A DNA stretch of 64,000 nucleotides, from the NCBI RefSeq assembly GCF_000003815.2, contig NC_049984.1:4688959-4752958 (forward strand). Direction: 5' to 3'. A program made the translations under genes and the position numbers. The notes beneath the pieces were generated by a model. It saw nothing but the letters and a program-made list of their open reading frames with translations, ran no database searches and was not told the DNA's origin. Position 1 is the first letter of the stretch, and every line of letters starts with the position of its first letter. Shown here one piece after another: positions 1-9,985 of the stretch. The stretch comes from Branchiostoma floridae (taxonomy: Eukaryota > Chordata > Leptocardii > Amphioxiformes > Branchiostomatidae).

Positions 1-814
1 TCCCTTTTTCCTACTTTTATCCCTTCCTTCCTTCCTTCCTTCTGCGCATCCTTCCTTCTTCCTTTAGTGGTATATGGAATGAGTAATTGTCAGTCTCTAG
101 CTTTTATGTCATCGATGTAGTTGAAGTTTAAAGAGGAGAGGACTAATGCTTGCCAATGTTGCTCCTTCTTCAGCTGAAAAGGGGAAGGGATCAGACGAAG
201 GAGAGGAAAGAGAGAGCCAGGGTAGGTACAGTAAGGCTGTAATGCTTTCACATTGCAAAATAGAAGGAAAGTTATGTTTGTTAGAGTAGTACAGATCTTC
301 CACTGTTAAGTATGCATGCTTGTCGTAGAATGTACTATGAATGTTGGGACTCGATCCGAATATGTGTTGTTTTGTATGTATGTGTGTGAATTTTTCCCTA
401 AGTAAAGAGGAACAAAAGCAGATTAACAACTGACCCTTGACAGTAATTTATCTTCTTGTTTGTGGATGCTTACTACATTTGCCAAGTAGGTTATTTTTTG
501 GTAGCATGTGTAGTTTACTTTGTAGTGTGACAATGAGCTGTTGTCATGATATCTGGTACTGGTATGTTGGTAGGTGTTGAAATAATATAGAATGAGTTCA
601 GTCATGAGCCTCCTAGTGGTTTCCTTTGGTACAGCAGCAGAACATCCAGTTTGGTTGTATTTTGTACGAAACATGCCATGGTCATGCCATGTAAGTGGCT
701 GGTAGCTTTTAGGTCAGGAAAGAAGTGTTGATTGTTTTAGCCCCCTAGTGGCCTTTCTTGGACCTACAGACATGTTTTTATGAGAAGCTTTAATGTTTAC
801 CTTTTTCCCCACAG
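1..814 (+). other. CNOT10: CNOT10 intron (partial, runs off left edge)
   Basis: This stretch precedes the first visible CNOT10 exon and ends in a pyrimidine tract (about 797-810) and an AG at 813-814. It contains a CTTC-rich simple repeat at its left end. No coding potential with supporting splice sites was seen. The short open frames on the minus strand here look like chance. Confidence 0.7.
21..66. repeat. CTTC/CCTT microsatellite
   Basis: An imperfect tetranucleotide run (CTTC units) interrupted once by TGCGCAT, inside the CNOT10 intron. Confidence 0.8.
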
Positions 815-1957
815 CAGTGCACAGTCAAAATTACCCACACTCCCTGCAGTCTGCCAAAGCCACCTTAATGTTCAACCTGGCCAGCGCTCACTGTTTACGA
901 AGCGAGTTTGAGAAAGCCAAGAAGTGTCTACATCAAGTAAGACTGCAGTTTCAAATCTCTTTATTAGTGTAAGAAGTTTATTTGCAAGTTCGTGCCCGAT
1001 GGCTATTAGTAATGCAATCTACAGGTACATTTTGTGCCTTTAAGTAGTTTGCTGCATTTACAGATTTTTTTACACATTCTTGGTTGTTTGAGTGGTCATT
1101 GACACATTAACTACTGTTGGTGTATCTGTTACTGGTATACTGTAATGGAGTATACAGAAAGAGTAGTAGTACTAAGTATCACATGTTGGGTTACTGGGAA
1201 TACTATATAGTAGCATATTTAAATACAGCAGATAAGGCTCACATTTTAAAAACTTTTTTTTTAATGAAATTTATAAAAAAAGAAGGTACTAAAACCATAG
1301 TGCAGTTTATTTCAAATGTTACATTTGTAGCAGCAATTGCTGCTGTGTTCAGAAAAAAAGTATTATTATCATTGTTAGATAGAAGTCAGATTGAAATCAG
1401 AGCAGTCTTGATATGACAGTTTCAAGTTGGCTGTTCTATTTTGCAGGCTGCCTCCCTGATCCCACCCAATGAGATTCCTCCACAAGCAATAATGCTGGGT
1501 GTATATCTGGAGCTACAGAGTGGTAAGACCACTGTCTTTTTTTATGTGTTAAAATACAAATATCTCACTGATGATACATGTACCCAGTACTAGATGTTAT
1601 TAAGTCAAATTCTCAAAAAGCAATTGCTGAAAATGTGTCACTGACAAAAGACAATGGATGGTTGTCTGAAACGTTTGACCGTTTCCAAAATCATATCCAG
1701 TTGCTTGAGTAACTGCTTTTTGGCGTGAAAGACATTTAAAACTCAAATATCTTAAAATATACAGTACCACCTCTAGGCCCTTGTTAAGTTGTCTCTTCCT
1801 CTACCTCCCTACAGGAAACACGAAGCTGGCTCTACAGATCATCAAGAAGAACCAGCTCATACCACTGCTGAAGGGGAGCGACTCTAACGCCCCCCTCCCC
1901 GCCAGCAACACCCCTCCCACACCGCTCACTAGGGCCAAACAAAAACCTCGCAAATAA
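815..1957 (+). CDS. CNOT10: CNOT10, C-terminal three exons (CCR4-NOT complex subunit 10)
   Basis: Three exons join into the conserved C-terminus of CNOT10, a TPR-type scaffold subunit that pairs with CNOT11 on the CCR4-NOT deadenylase. Exon 1 is 815 (or 818)-936, acceptor AG at 813-814 (or 816-817) and donor GTAAGA at 937; it encodes [20 protein letters not shown] and then the helix ending in KAKKCLHQ. Exon 2 is 1447-1522, ending after codon position 1 with donor GTAAGA; it encodes [20 protein letters not shown] and LELQS. Exon 3 is 1815-1957; it completes a Gly codon, encodes [19 protein letters not shown] and a proline/threonine-rich tail ending KQKPRK, then TAA at 1955-1957. The helices match the family's last TPR-like region. 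The short tail after the NQL motif differs from vertebrates, as expected for a disordered end. The 5' part of the gene lies left of the window. Identity is from recognised family sequence and was not searched. Confidence 0.92.
1650..1735 (+). repeat. Dispersed repeat family A, copy in CNOT10 intron
   Basis: A block containing CTGAAACGTTTGACCGTTTC, then the words ATCATATCCAGTTGCTTGAG and TAACTGCTTTTTGGCG. Near-identical blocks recur at 4120-4172 (minus), 5007-5071, 39773-39858 and 46558-46677. A shared downstream segment, ATTACCTGGATGTCTAACCT followed by TCATCGAC, is at 3161-3192, 5040-5071, 39612-39650 (minus) and 46645-46677. It is probably the 3' end of one retroelement family; the parent is unidentified. 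Confidence 0.75.
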
Positions 1958-2440
1958 CTCAACTTTAACCCTTACCTAGCTGAGGTAGCCTTTTGGCATC
2001 AGAGTTTGTACTGGTTTGGGGTTAATCGGCAGAAGGTAAATGCAGGGATGTCTCCTAGACTCCTACTGTCCAAGCTACTCTTCCAACTCTTGCCCAGGCA
2101 CATTTTTAAAAGGCGTTGTTGATCTCAGATGGAGCCAAGTTTTTATGTTGTATCTAAAACCATCGTGTTTCAATAGAAATTGCACCGCAACTTGTTTCCT
2201 TTTTACGTAATGGTCACCACATAACGAGACCCGAAGGTCAGTTTTTAAGGTGTGACTGGAAGGCTCCAAAGTTACGCATTACATTGTAACTTTAACAGCG
2301 TCTCTTCTCCCTAGTTCAGAAACATCATGATTGACACCAGCTCAATTACTTACTAAGAGTGAGGACTAACTGGCCCGATAGGCGAAGTAAGGGTTGCAAA
2401 GGCTGCTCTGGAAATTCCCTACCCCATTAAATAAATTTTG
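1958..2440 (+). other. CNOT10: CNOT10 3' UTR
   Basis: Sequence after the CNOT10 stop codon up to the first canonical poly(A) signal, AATAAA at 2430-2435. No downstream coding exon was recognised. The actual cleavage site cannot be read from sequence alone. Confidence 0.5.
2430..2435 (+). terminator. Candidate CNOT10 polyadenylation signal
   Basis: A canonical AATAAA 473 nt past the stop codon, followed by a T-rich stretch (TTTTGCATG...TGTTATG). Confidence 0.45.
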
Positions 2441-2899
2441 CATGAGCTGTTATGTCCTACAAATATGTACTGGTCTCTGTTGTTCATATTTTGTGTTGAA
2501 GGCAAAAGTTGACCGGATTCATCGAATATCAATGTACAGTGTTAAAAATACATTTCTTTTAAGAGGAAAGAAAAGGCTGTATTGGGAAGGGAAGGGATCT
2601 TTAGCCTTAGATACTCCCGAAGTAAAAATGTTGGCTGTAGAACTAAAAATACTCTGGATAACAAAGTTTTTGTGTTATTGACAGTTACAGATATTTGTAT
2701 TATTGTTTTACATTTTTGGAACACCAATTTCCCTTAGTATTTTTGTACATGTAGTAACAGTAGGGACATACATACTGGGTGTAAAACAAACTATTTTGGT
2801 TTGGGTAAATAACAGATTGGCTTACAGCATTGAGCAATGTCCCAATCTTGAATACCGTTTACAATTTAAGTTTGAGACCTATGAACGAAAGACTGTTCA

Positions 2900-3070
2900 A
2901 AGACTGATTGGTCTATATGGACAAGTGGTCACTATAGACAGGATTCTTAAGTTAACGTGTGTGTCAATGGGATGAATTACTAGAAGTATCTAAGGGACCA
3001 CCAAAAAGTGGTCACATTGACCCAGTTGTCCTTATGTAAAGGTGGTCGCTTTTACAGGTTTGACTGTACT
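2900..3070 (+). repeat. Dispersed repeat family B (ends in AGGTTTGACTGTA)
   Basis: A low-identity element built from the phrases ACAAGTGGTCACTATAGACA, CTAAGGGACCACC, AAAGTGGTCACATTG, TTGTCCTTATG and AGGTGGTCGCTTTTACAGGT, ending TTTGACTGTA. The same phrases in the same order recur at 8537-8682, 9893-9985 (minus), 41085-41190 (minus), 46867-47075 (minus), 54545-54735 (minus), 58390-58690 and 59395-59632. It is a medium-copy family of unknown class. Confidence 0.65.
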
Positions 3071-3160
3071 CAGAAGTGTGGAATTGGAAAATATCGAAGC
3101 ATGGAGTAGAAAGAAAATATTTTCTACTTACATTATTCACTGCTATGCTATTTGGTGTAT

Positions 3161-3192
3161 TTTATTACCTGGATGTCTAACCTTCATCGACT
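3161..3192 (+). repeat. Repeat family A, 3' fragment
   Basis: A short match to the family A downstream segment (ATTACCTGGATGTCTAACCT followed by TCATCGAC). Confidence 0.6.
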
Positions 3193-3894
3193 TATTGTTC
3201 ACACTAGGGATGGGTACTGGTACAGAAAATTCAGGTCCAGACCTGAACCTGGACCTGATTCAGTATGAGAAAACTTGTGAATGGACGATACTCAAAACAA
3301 TGGTCCTTTACGCTGCAAAGAAGTATGTTTCATGGACTCCCACTGGCGTTCTAAAATCCTGCAAAACTAACTGCCTCTGTATGATTGACTGTAAAACTTT
3401 GTAGAAATGAACTATGCTTTGCTCTTGTTATTTTCTTCGCAAATTTGACAGGTAAGCCCCCAAACGTGTGAATTCCTGATCGTATAATCAGTTTATTTTC
3501 TAATAGGTCCAACATCTGGTCCAACGAATTTTTTCAGGTCCTTTATTTCCGGACCGGTCCAATGAGAAAAACACCCCTAGTTCACACTATTCCTTGTGCT
3601 GCCATGGAAAGAGGCATATGATACCAAATTACCCTCCCTGCCCCCTACCATTCTATTTTATGGCTAGATGAAGGCCAATCTGTGTTGAAGACATTAATTT
3701 AACTGTGATGTTGAGGTAGGGATCAGTTCTATGGAGCCAGCCAAGCAGACGTTGACAGTATTGGTCGCTGTCGAAGGTGAGACGAAAACTTGGATAACAT
3801 CTTTTGTGGTAATTAAAGAAAATTGCCATACCAAACCTGTATACACTTTGTGTATCTATGTCGTCAAGTTGCATATTTTTCTTTAGTTGTATTT

Positions 3895-4045
3895 TGGTAT
3901 ACTGTGTTTATGTGTGAAGGTCTGAGTGTGTAGTGTGTGTTTGTAGGTGCATCACAGTGTATGACTGTGTGGGTGTGACTGGGTGTGCATGATCATGTGT
4001 GGGTGTATGGCTGTGGGTGTAGGTGTGTATGTAGTTTTGGGCCAG
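3895..4045. repeat. TG-rich degenerate minisatellite
   Basis: A cluster of GTGTGTGGGTGTG-like words with no fixed period. There is no credible gene in 2,440-4,234 otherwise. Confidence 0.6.
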
Positions 4046-4119
4046 CCAACTCCTGGTGTGTGTTATCTGTCTATTTGGATTTCAAGCGACATGTGGAGCC
4101 TGCTAGAGGTTACGCCCAA

Positions 4120-4172
4120 AAGCAGTTACCGTACTCAAGCAACTGGATATGATTTTGAAAACGACTCCGACA
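4120..4172 (-). repeat. Repeat family A, minus-strand copy
   Basis: Reverse complement of the family A core (ACTCAAGCAACTGGATATGA followed by TTTTGAAAACG). Confidence 0.6.
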
Positions 4173-4243
4173 ATAAACAGCAGTAATTTTCCAATGTTTG
4201 CCATAACCCGCTCAGGTGTTTTGTGACCAACACTAGGGCTTGG

Positions 4244-4597
4244 TACTCTCCAAGCAGAGGTTGGTGGGGAAGATCGTGACTTTTTCCTTATTTTCTATGT
4301 CGTCTTTTTCTATCAGCATGTGGTGGGGAGGACTACTCTCCAAGCAGATCTTGCCGGGCATAAGATAGTATCATAAGTTGGGGAAGAAGTTTTGCGGCAA
4401 AGGAGTTGACTTGCGTTGGCCAATGAAACTCCTATTTAGCCAGCAAATGAGTCCAATGAAACTCCTATGCCGGCTTAACTCCTTCCCCAGCTTATGATAC
4501 TATCTTATGCCACCGCAAGATCTGCTTGGAGGTTAGAAAAAGACTGCATATAAGGAAAAGGTCACGATTTTCCCCCACCAACCTCTGCTTGGAGAGT
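4244..4597. mobile_element. MITE, TACTCTCCAAGCAGAGG family (354 bp)
   Basis: Long terminal inverted repeats: the left end TACTCTCCAAGCAGAGGTTG is mirrored by CAACCTCTGCTTGGAGAGTA on the right, and the complementarity extends inward through GGTGGGG and the AAAGTCACGATCTTCC region. A second inverted pair is internal (CAAGCAGATCTTGCCGG at about 4340 against GCAAGATCTGCTTGG at about 4517). Flanks AGGGCTTGG (4235-4243) and AGGGCGTGG (4598-4606) match 8 of 9 bases and look like a target-site duplication. No transposase is encoded, so it is non-autonomous. The 9-bp duplication suggests a Mutator-like or similar transposase; that is inference. Confidence 0.8.
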
Positions 4598-4792
4598 AGG
4601 GCGTGGCTCATTGTTGTCTGGGTCCGCTCTTGTTGACAAACAAACATCCGGAAGCGGGGCTTTCATGGCGGATAACATCAGACAAGGCGTCATTCTTGTA
4701 ATCCACCTGTTTGTAGAGAAAGAAGGAGTTTCTGTGTTTACGAAATAAATTTGCGGATCCGTTTCGTATTGCCGACGCATTTTTCACCATCG

Positions 4793-4875
4793 TCCAGGCA
4801 GAGGTTGGGTCGCGCTCGCTCCCCCTGGTAAAAATCCCGACCACTGCTATCTCCGCGACCCAACCTCTGCTTGGA
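4793..4875. mobile_element. Short foldback related to the GCAGAGGTTGG MITE
   Basis: An 83-bp hairpin: TCCAGGCAGAGGTTGGGTCG at the left pairs with CGACCCAACCTCTGCTTGGA at the right. It shares the CAGAGGTTGG core with the 4244 element but is much shorter. No clear target duplication was seen. Confidence 0.65.
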
Positions 4876-5006
4876 CTCCGTTGGAGAATATATTTTCACC
4901 GCTTAGTTCTTTACAGAACTCTATCACCTTTTTACCAACTTGTCTTCTCATAGCGTTCGTTCTTTAAGCCTTTTTTGGAAAGGAAGTATGGAAAATAATT
5001 CTTACG

Positions 5007-5071
5007 CCCAAAAAAACAGTAACTGCTTTTTGACGTATCTTATTACCTGGATGTCTAACTTTCATCGACGA
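5007..5071 (+). repeat. Repeat family A copy
   Basis: Contains AGTAACTGCTTTTTGACGTA, then TTATTACCTGGATGTC and TTTCATCGACG, both family A segments in their usual order. Confidence 0.7.
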
Positions 5072-5396
5072 AAATAGTAATTCTTGTTTACCAGCACACG
5101 AGATGCTTATCATTACATGTATAGAAAGTTACCGAGTTATTTGTGTAGGTTCTTTCAGCCGCCAGCGCTTACTTGCTGCGAAGCAGAGGTTAGGCTCTGG
5201 CTTGTTTGGGGCATCTTTTAAGAGCCTTTTTTTTTAATTCTTAAGCCTTTCTATTTCGCAATTTTTTTCCATTTTTATGTATTACGTAACAAGAAAACCT
5301 GACGAAGTAGAAAGGTCGACGACAAAACCTGTCCGCGATATGTTGAAAATCGCGAATATGTCCCATCCAAAACAAATTACACAAATGCCCGGAAAG

Positions 5397-5771
5397 GTAG
5401 CCTCATTCGCAAACTTCGAGCGGGGCTGGTCTATTTCATTTGGGGCTGGTTGGCTAGTTTCAAAGTTGGCTAATGCCGGGAAAGGGAGTTTGCCATGGAA
5501 GGTGGTTTGCCAAGAAAGACCCTTGTAGTTTGCCGTGGAAGGAGTTTCGTAGCCTGGTATCCAGCCGTAATATACTAGTAGCTCCCGAGTCTCAATTAAT
5601 TGCAAAGAGCAGAGAAGAGACTCGGGAGCTGTATTACGGCTGGATACCAGGCTAGGAGTTTCGCCCAGCCTACCGTAGCCAACTTTGAAACTAGCCAACC
5701 AGCCATCCCCGCCCGCCCACACACACATAGAATAAAGACCAGCCCCGCTCAAAGTCTGCGAAGGAGGCTAC
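5397..5771. mobile_element. Foldback element interrupted by a nested MITE
   Basis: The outer inverted repeat starts GTAGCCTCATTCGCAAACTT and continues through GAGCGGGGCTGGTCT and GGCTAGTTTCAAAGTTGGCT. The right half carries the complementary segments AGCCAACTTTGAAACTAGCC, AGACCAGCCCCGCTC and GCGAAGGAGGCTAC. Removing the nested element at 5550-5654 leaves about 260 bp. It has no coding sequence; the open frames on both strands here are by-products of the inverted repeat. Confidence 0.8.
5550..5654. mobile_element. TAGCCTGG-family MITE, nested, perfect 9-bp TSD
   Basis: A 105-bp foldback. The left end TAGCCTGGTATCCAGCCGTA mirrors TACGGCTGGATACCAGGCTA on the right, with a second palindromic pair, AGCTCCCGAGTCTC and GAGACTCGGGAGCT, inside. 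It is flanked by GGAGTTTCG at 5541-5549 and 5655-5663, an exact 9-bp target duplication. The sister copies are at 17941, 18905, 46749 and 47350. Confidence 0.9.
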
Positions 5772-5811
5772 GAAAAAGGCCACGAAGGATAATAAAAAAA
5801 TAAAAAAATGA

Positions 5812-5977
5812 TACAAAAATAAAATAATTGCACACCCAATTTACCAGCGAATCCCGTGCAATTATCCGGTGTGTGCGATAATGCGAAGTTACCCAGTTGG
5901 ACCACAACCCAGTTGGGATTCCGTGCAATTGACCGAAGTGTGCGTTTATCCGACGTGCAATTAAGTGGCTTCCACTG
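5812..5977. mobile_element. pogo/Tc1-mariner-like MITE (degenerate copy)
   Basis: It shares the same internal words as the better-preserved copy at 47097-47270: GTGCAATTATCCGG, ATAATGCGAAGTTA, GGGATTCCGTGCAATT, GAAGTGTGCGTT and GTGCAATTAA. The right end is TCCACTG followed by TA. The left end is eroded, so the start is approximate. Confidence 0.7.
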
Positions 5978-6023
5978 TACTAGTATGCGCCCGTCTGATT
6001 TTATGCTCGTGTGCAAACTGAGC

Positions 6024-6186
6024 TAGCCTCCACAGCAGGCTCCTTGGGGCCTTTTTTGTAGCCTCCATAGCAGGCTCTCTTTTTTCGTACAGGGCCAATG
6101 GTCAAACGACCCAGTACAAAAAGAAATTGCCAACAAAAGTGTATTATGGGCCAAATAAAGGCCCCAGATAGCCTGCTATGGAGGCT
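6024..6186. mobile_element. Foldback MITE with TAGCCTCC ends
   Basis: The left end TAGCCTCCACAGCAGGCTCC is mirrored on the right by AGCCTGCTATGGAGGCT, and GGGGCCTTTTTT is mirrored by AAATAAAGGCCCC. The left arm contains an extra copy of the terminus at 6059. Flanks AAACTGAGC (6015-6023) and AAACTGACC (6187-6195) differ by one base and look like a 9-bp target duplication. Confidence 0.7.
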
Positions 6187-6414
6187 AAACTGACCCTTGC
6201 CACGAAAACAGGATGTTTTCCGCCCCACGGACAATAAGCCCTCTCGCCTACTCACGTCCATCTTGTTTTCAAAACATTCCTGAGGATTTCTGCGAACAGG
6301 TACAACCGTAGTACAGGTGCAACAAAACAACAATATGGTACCACGAGAGATAGTAAAATATGAACGTTATTTTGACTACGTGTTTACAGAGAGAGTCGTT
6401 TGGTAATGTTTACT

Positions 6415-6595
6415 TACTCTCAAAGCAGAGTTTCAGCTCCGGCTGTTACGTGTTTTATTTGTGCTTTTATCGGGCTTTCTATTTTGTACCGTTCTCTTTA
6501 TGTCTCACAGCCATAAAGCAAAGAAAACAGTACAAAATAAAAAGTCCGACACGTAAAAAAAAACAGCTGGAGCCGAACCTCTGCTTGGAGAGTCC
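6415..6595. mobile_element. MITE, TACTCTC...GGAGAGT family, second copy
   Basis: The ends TACTCTCAAAGCAGAG and CTCTGCTTGGAGAGT correspond to the 4244 element. The interior is different, with an inverted pair: GCTTTTATCGGGCTTTCTAT against ATAAAAAGTCCGAC. TGTTTACT flanks it at 6407-6414 and 6596-6603. A solo half of its interior recurs at 56319-56351. Confidence 0.7.
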
Positions 6596-6854
6596 TGTTT
6601 ACTGCCACGTACGTAGAAAGGACTCAGAACGTGCGTAACATTCATTCATTCAACATAGTCAAGAAAAAAACTGTCCCCGAAAGTCGGCCGAGGTCGCCTT
6701 CCCTTTGAGTCACCGGAAACCTGTTACCATGCTTGTAGGCGAGTGCTCACTCATGATACTCAGTACGAGAGGTGACCTTTCACAAAAGTTTCATACGATA
6801 GGCACCGCCTTTTCAGGTCCAAGAGCCGTTTAGAACTCTGCCAATCACATGCTA

Positions 6855-7087
6855 ATACCCCTGTCACATTTGGCGAAAAGCGATCGGACGACGATTCTGC
6901 GGCAATCTCCCGAGCCTCGCTTATGATGATAACTTTATTGCACAACAATTCTACAAGGTACAAAGTACGGCTTTTATGTGACAGGGACGGTTTTCAGGTG
7001 AAAAATACGCGCAACCCTCTGTTGATCTTAAATATGGCCGATCTTCCATCGATACGCCCGAAGATCGTGGATAATGTGACAGGGGTA
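6855..7087. mobile_element. MITE with TACCCCTGTCACAT ends, interrupted by a LINE tail
   Basis: TACCCCTGTCACAT at the left mirrors ATGTGACAGGGGTA at the right. The interior has a second TGTGACAGGGA at about 6976 and an inserted retroelement tail (6920-6965, minus strand). No certain target duplication. Confidence 0.7.
6920..6965 (-). mobile_element. 5'-truncated non-LTR retroelement tail
   Basis: On the minus strand it reads CTTGTAGAATTGTTGTGCAA followed by TAAAGTTATCATCAT: a short 3' end with an AATAAA signal and an ATC-type repeat tail. The same design is seen at 14,560-14,604 (+) and 62,095-62,165 (-). Confidence 0.5.
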
Positions 7088-7098
7088 TAACTCATGGC

Positions 7099-7309
7099 GC
7101 GGTCACATAGGTCGTGCGATCGTCGTGCGATTTCGATGCCATAGGATTTTCAAGCAGGCTGTGATATATTAGAAACCAACCACCGACATGGATCCAAAAC
7201 AGCCTTTCGAATACCAAGACAGTTGAACTTTGCAAAACACGTACATGGCTGGCCTCTGGAATACCCAAAGATAGCGATCTTACGACGATCGCGCGACCTA
7301 CGTGACCGC
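7099..7309. mobile_element. MITE with GCGGTCACATAGGTCG ends
   Basis: GCGGTCACATAGGTCGTGCG at the left mirrors CGCGCGACCTACGTGACCGC at the right, and CGATCGTCG is mirrored by CGACGATCG. Length 211 bp, no coding sequence. It starts only 11 bp after the previous MITE ends. Confidence 0.75.
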
Positions 7310-7878
7310 ACCCTGTGACTAGCCATGGCGACTCTTGGAGAGCGTATTTTGATTCCGAAGTCGTGGGGGCGAATTTTGCTTCACACGAGCAACATGAAAG
7401 TTATAACGTCCTTGATACGAGGGTAAATACATGATGTATATTCAAAACTACACGGAAAATGGGACTTCCATGAACCTCAAGGCTTATTCACGGAAATGAG
7501 ATTTTTTAGACGACTCCGTTTAGATTGGATTGGAGAATTGTTTTCTTCCAACAGGTGAAAAATGCAACGCTCAGCCTCAGCTCGTCTCTCTTCCTCTTTC
7601 AATTGCTCTCTGTTTCTTCTTTTCTCTCACTCCCTTTCTATTTCTGCCTCTTTCTTTATTTACCTTTTAGAAATATCGAAATTTCGAGAAAAACGTCACT
7701 AAATCATCCCGACTACCACACCTGCTTGGAGGTTACCAGAGATACAGAAGAGGGTTTGATAAGGTGGTACGGAATGTTAGGAACTCTGGATGACCCATTT
7801 TTCAGGGTTGTTGTCCTCTATTTATGGGGTCAAGAAAGGCGAAAAAAGGGGCTGTGTCACGAGCAAAACATCGTGATG
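7310..7878. other. No gene recognised
   Basis: Non-repetitive sequence with a CT-rich segment at 7595-7670. An open frame of 135 codons at 7525-7932 resembles no family I know and its left half is low-complexity, so it is not called. Confidence 0.5.
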
Positions 7879-8162
7879 CCAGCCTCATTCACAGACATAC
7901 TAGGTGCGATTTTCAAGATTCTTTCAACATAACGTCATAAGCCAGGTTCTCAAATACCCCTGACAAATGTTGAAGATAGGTTTGAAATATTTTAACACCC
8001 CGAAACTTGCTCACCTTGAAAATCGCAATCCCCCTAAATGCCCCTGCCAGTTGTTGAAGATCGGTTCTTAAATGCACCTACATTTCGGACCTAGCCCATG
8101 TTGATAATCGCGAAACCCAAAATAAACGATGACGCACATTGAAGCTCTGCGAAGGAGGCTGG
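7879..8162. mobile_element. Foldback element with CCAGCCTC ends
   Basis: CCAGCCTCATTCACAGAC at the left mirrors CTCTGCGAAGGAGGCTGG at the right. The terminus is related to the 5397 foldback (GCCTCATTCGCA). The interior holds two related blocks (CCCCTGACAAATGTTGAAGA and CCCCTGCCAGTTGTTGAAGA). Confidence 0.55.
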
Positions 8163-8536
8163 TGGTTACGGAAAAAAGCGATGAAACCTGTCAATACTTT
8201 ATCAATAATCATTTATTCATGTCACTGTAACATATTGCCCTTTCGAAATCTGTGAATATAGCTTTCTCGAGATTAAATAAAGGAAAAAAACAAAAATTAC
8301 ATAACTCTGTTTGGTTTACCTGTTTGGGTCACGGCCTTTTGTCGAAAGGAATGACGGGAGCTTTGTGACGTCATTGCCTGGGTGAAAGCTTCCAATATGA
8401 TAAATATTCAACGAAAGTCGGGATCGTGTAAGTAATGTGTTACACATGTGTTGACAATAAAACTGGTTGCATAAAGTGCATTTTGATACATGAGATATGA
8501 TTTTTTTGTTGCGACATCTACGAAAAAAATAATATT

Positions 8537-8682
8537 TTTTGGCGGTCGAGGTCGCGTTGGCCAGGTGGTCGTTGTAAAGAGGTCGCTTAATGCTTACGCA
8601 ATTGGGGAAATTTTCGGGACCGAGAAAAAGTGGTCGTGGTCGCTAAGAAGAGGTGATCGCTTGGGTAGGTTTGACTGTATTT
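8537..8682 (+). repeat. Repeat family B copy
   Basis: AGGTGGTCGTTGTAAAGAGG near the left end, then AAAGTGGTCGTGGTCG and GGTAGGTTTGACTGTA at the right end. Confidence 0.6.
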
Positions 8683-9892
8683 GTTGAATTGAACAATTTA
8701 CATTGTATACTTTTAATAAGGCGTACATAAAATGAAGACACAAGAATTGGCTACCATTGAAAACTCACGACTATAGCTAGCATCATTAGCATGTCCAGGA
8801 CACGAGATATCAAACCGGAAGTTATATTGCAGTGCCTTAGGAAGGCGCTAGGAGGCTCATTATCGAACTTGACCTTCGTTTTGCCTGCCCCAAGCCAAAT
8901 ATGAAATATCCTAGGGGTCCATCCGCAGCTTTCTCCAGTTATAATACCCATACACACACAAGCGACACAGAAAACGTTACCTTTTTTCAAAACAAGCCGA
9001 CCAGAAAACTGGACTTTCAGAAAACCGATCCGTTAGGGGATTAGCTTGATAAAACGTCCTTGGTATCACATGACAGCGCTGCTATTGTCAGTGTCTTTAG
9101 AGAGGTCATCTTGGGTCATTGACCTAGAAATGACCAATGACGTCACAAGCTATCTAAGTAACGGCCTCTCTTTCTTCAAACAGATCCTGTGCAAACTTTG
9201 GGGCACGTCCGGTGACAAAGACTACAAAGGTCTGAGTCTATTTGGCGCCAAATTCTCTGCTCACTTTTACAACAGGCGATGGTCGCAAAGGTCGCCATGA
9301 CGTCAGAAAGGTTACCTGAGGTTATCTAAACTTTCTTGAGTGGTGGGATGTTGGCGCCAAAAATGAGAATATTCTCTACAACGACAGTTTGTCCAGTGTT
9401 TTCATTTACATCAGCATTTACAAGTGTCATTCTATCCATGGAGGATCATTATTTCAATCTTCTTGTTCTAGCACATTTCAAGTGTTGATCTATGACCGAA
9501 AGAGCACACAATGTGTTGAAATACTCCAAATCATTCAACCGAGGACATTATGGATTTTCACAAAAAAGGTTTCAGTAACATTACATGTTCGTATGCCACA
9601 ACTTGCGACGTCGCTTTCGTCGTCGGATATCGGTAGGGAATATGATGAGGTATAGACCCATATGACTTTGATATTATGAAAGAAAGTTGTCAGAACATTG
9701 AATTTTTAAAGTTTGTTTGGTCATTTCTATGACTTCAGCATACTTTTTCTTGTTAGAGTATACATGACTTACATGTAACGTTATTTCTAAAACATCCGTG
9801 GATGGGTCAAAACTGTACAAGTGACCTCCTCTACGAAAAGACCAACTGCCAACGTGATCACTCTCTTTGATGTTTCCTATTAACACAAGCAT
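8683..9892. other. No gene recognised
   Basis: Unique-looking sequence. Short open frames on both strands lack splice sites or recognisable domains. Confidence 0.5.
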
Positions 9893-9985
9893 TTAAGAAT
9901 CCTGTCTGTAGTGACCACCTGTTTACAAAGACCAGATTGTTTAGGTTCCCTGAGCGGTCTTCTGAGCAGGTCTTCTGAATATGTA
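9893..9985 (-). repeat. Repeat family B copy, minus strand
   Basis: AATCCTGTCTGTAGTGACCA followed by CCTGTTTACAAAGACC and GAGCGGTCTTCTGAGCAG, the reverse-strand wording of family B. Confidence 0.55.

Noticed and set aside
5282-5752. 156-codon minus-strand open frame
   Set aside because: It lies entirely inside the nested foldback elements; the frame is a product of inverted-repeat sequence with no recognised domain.
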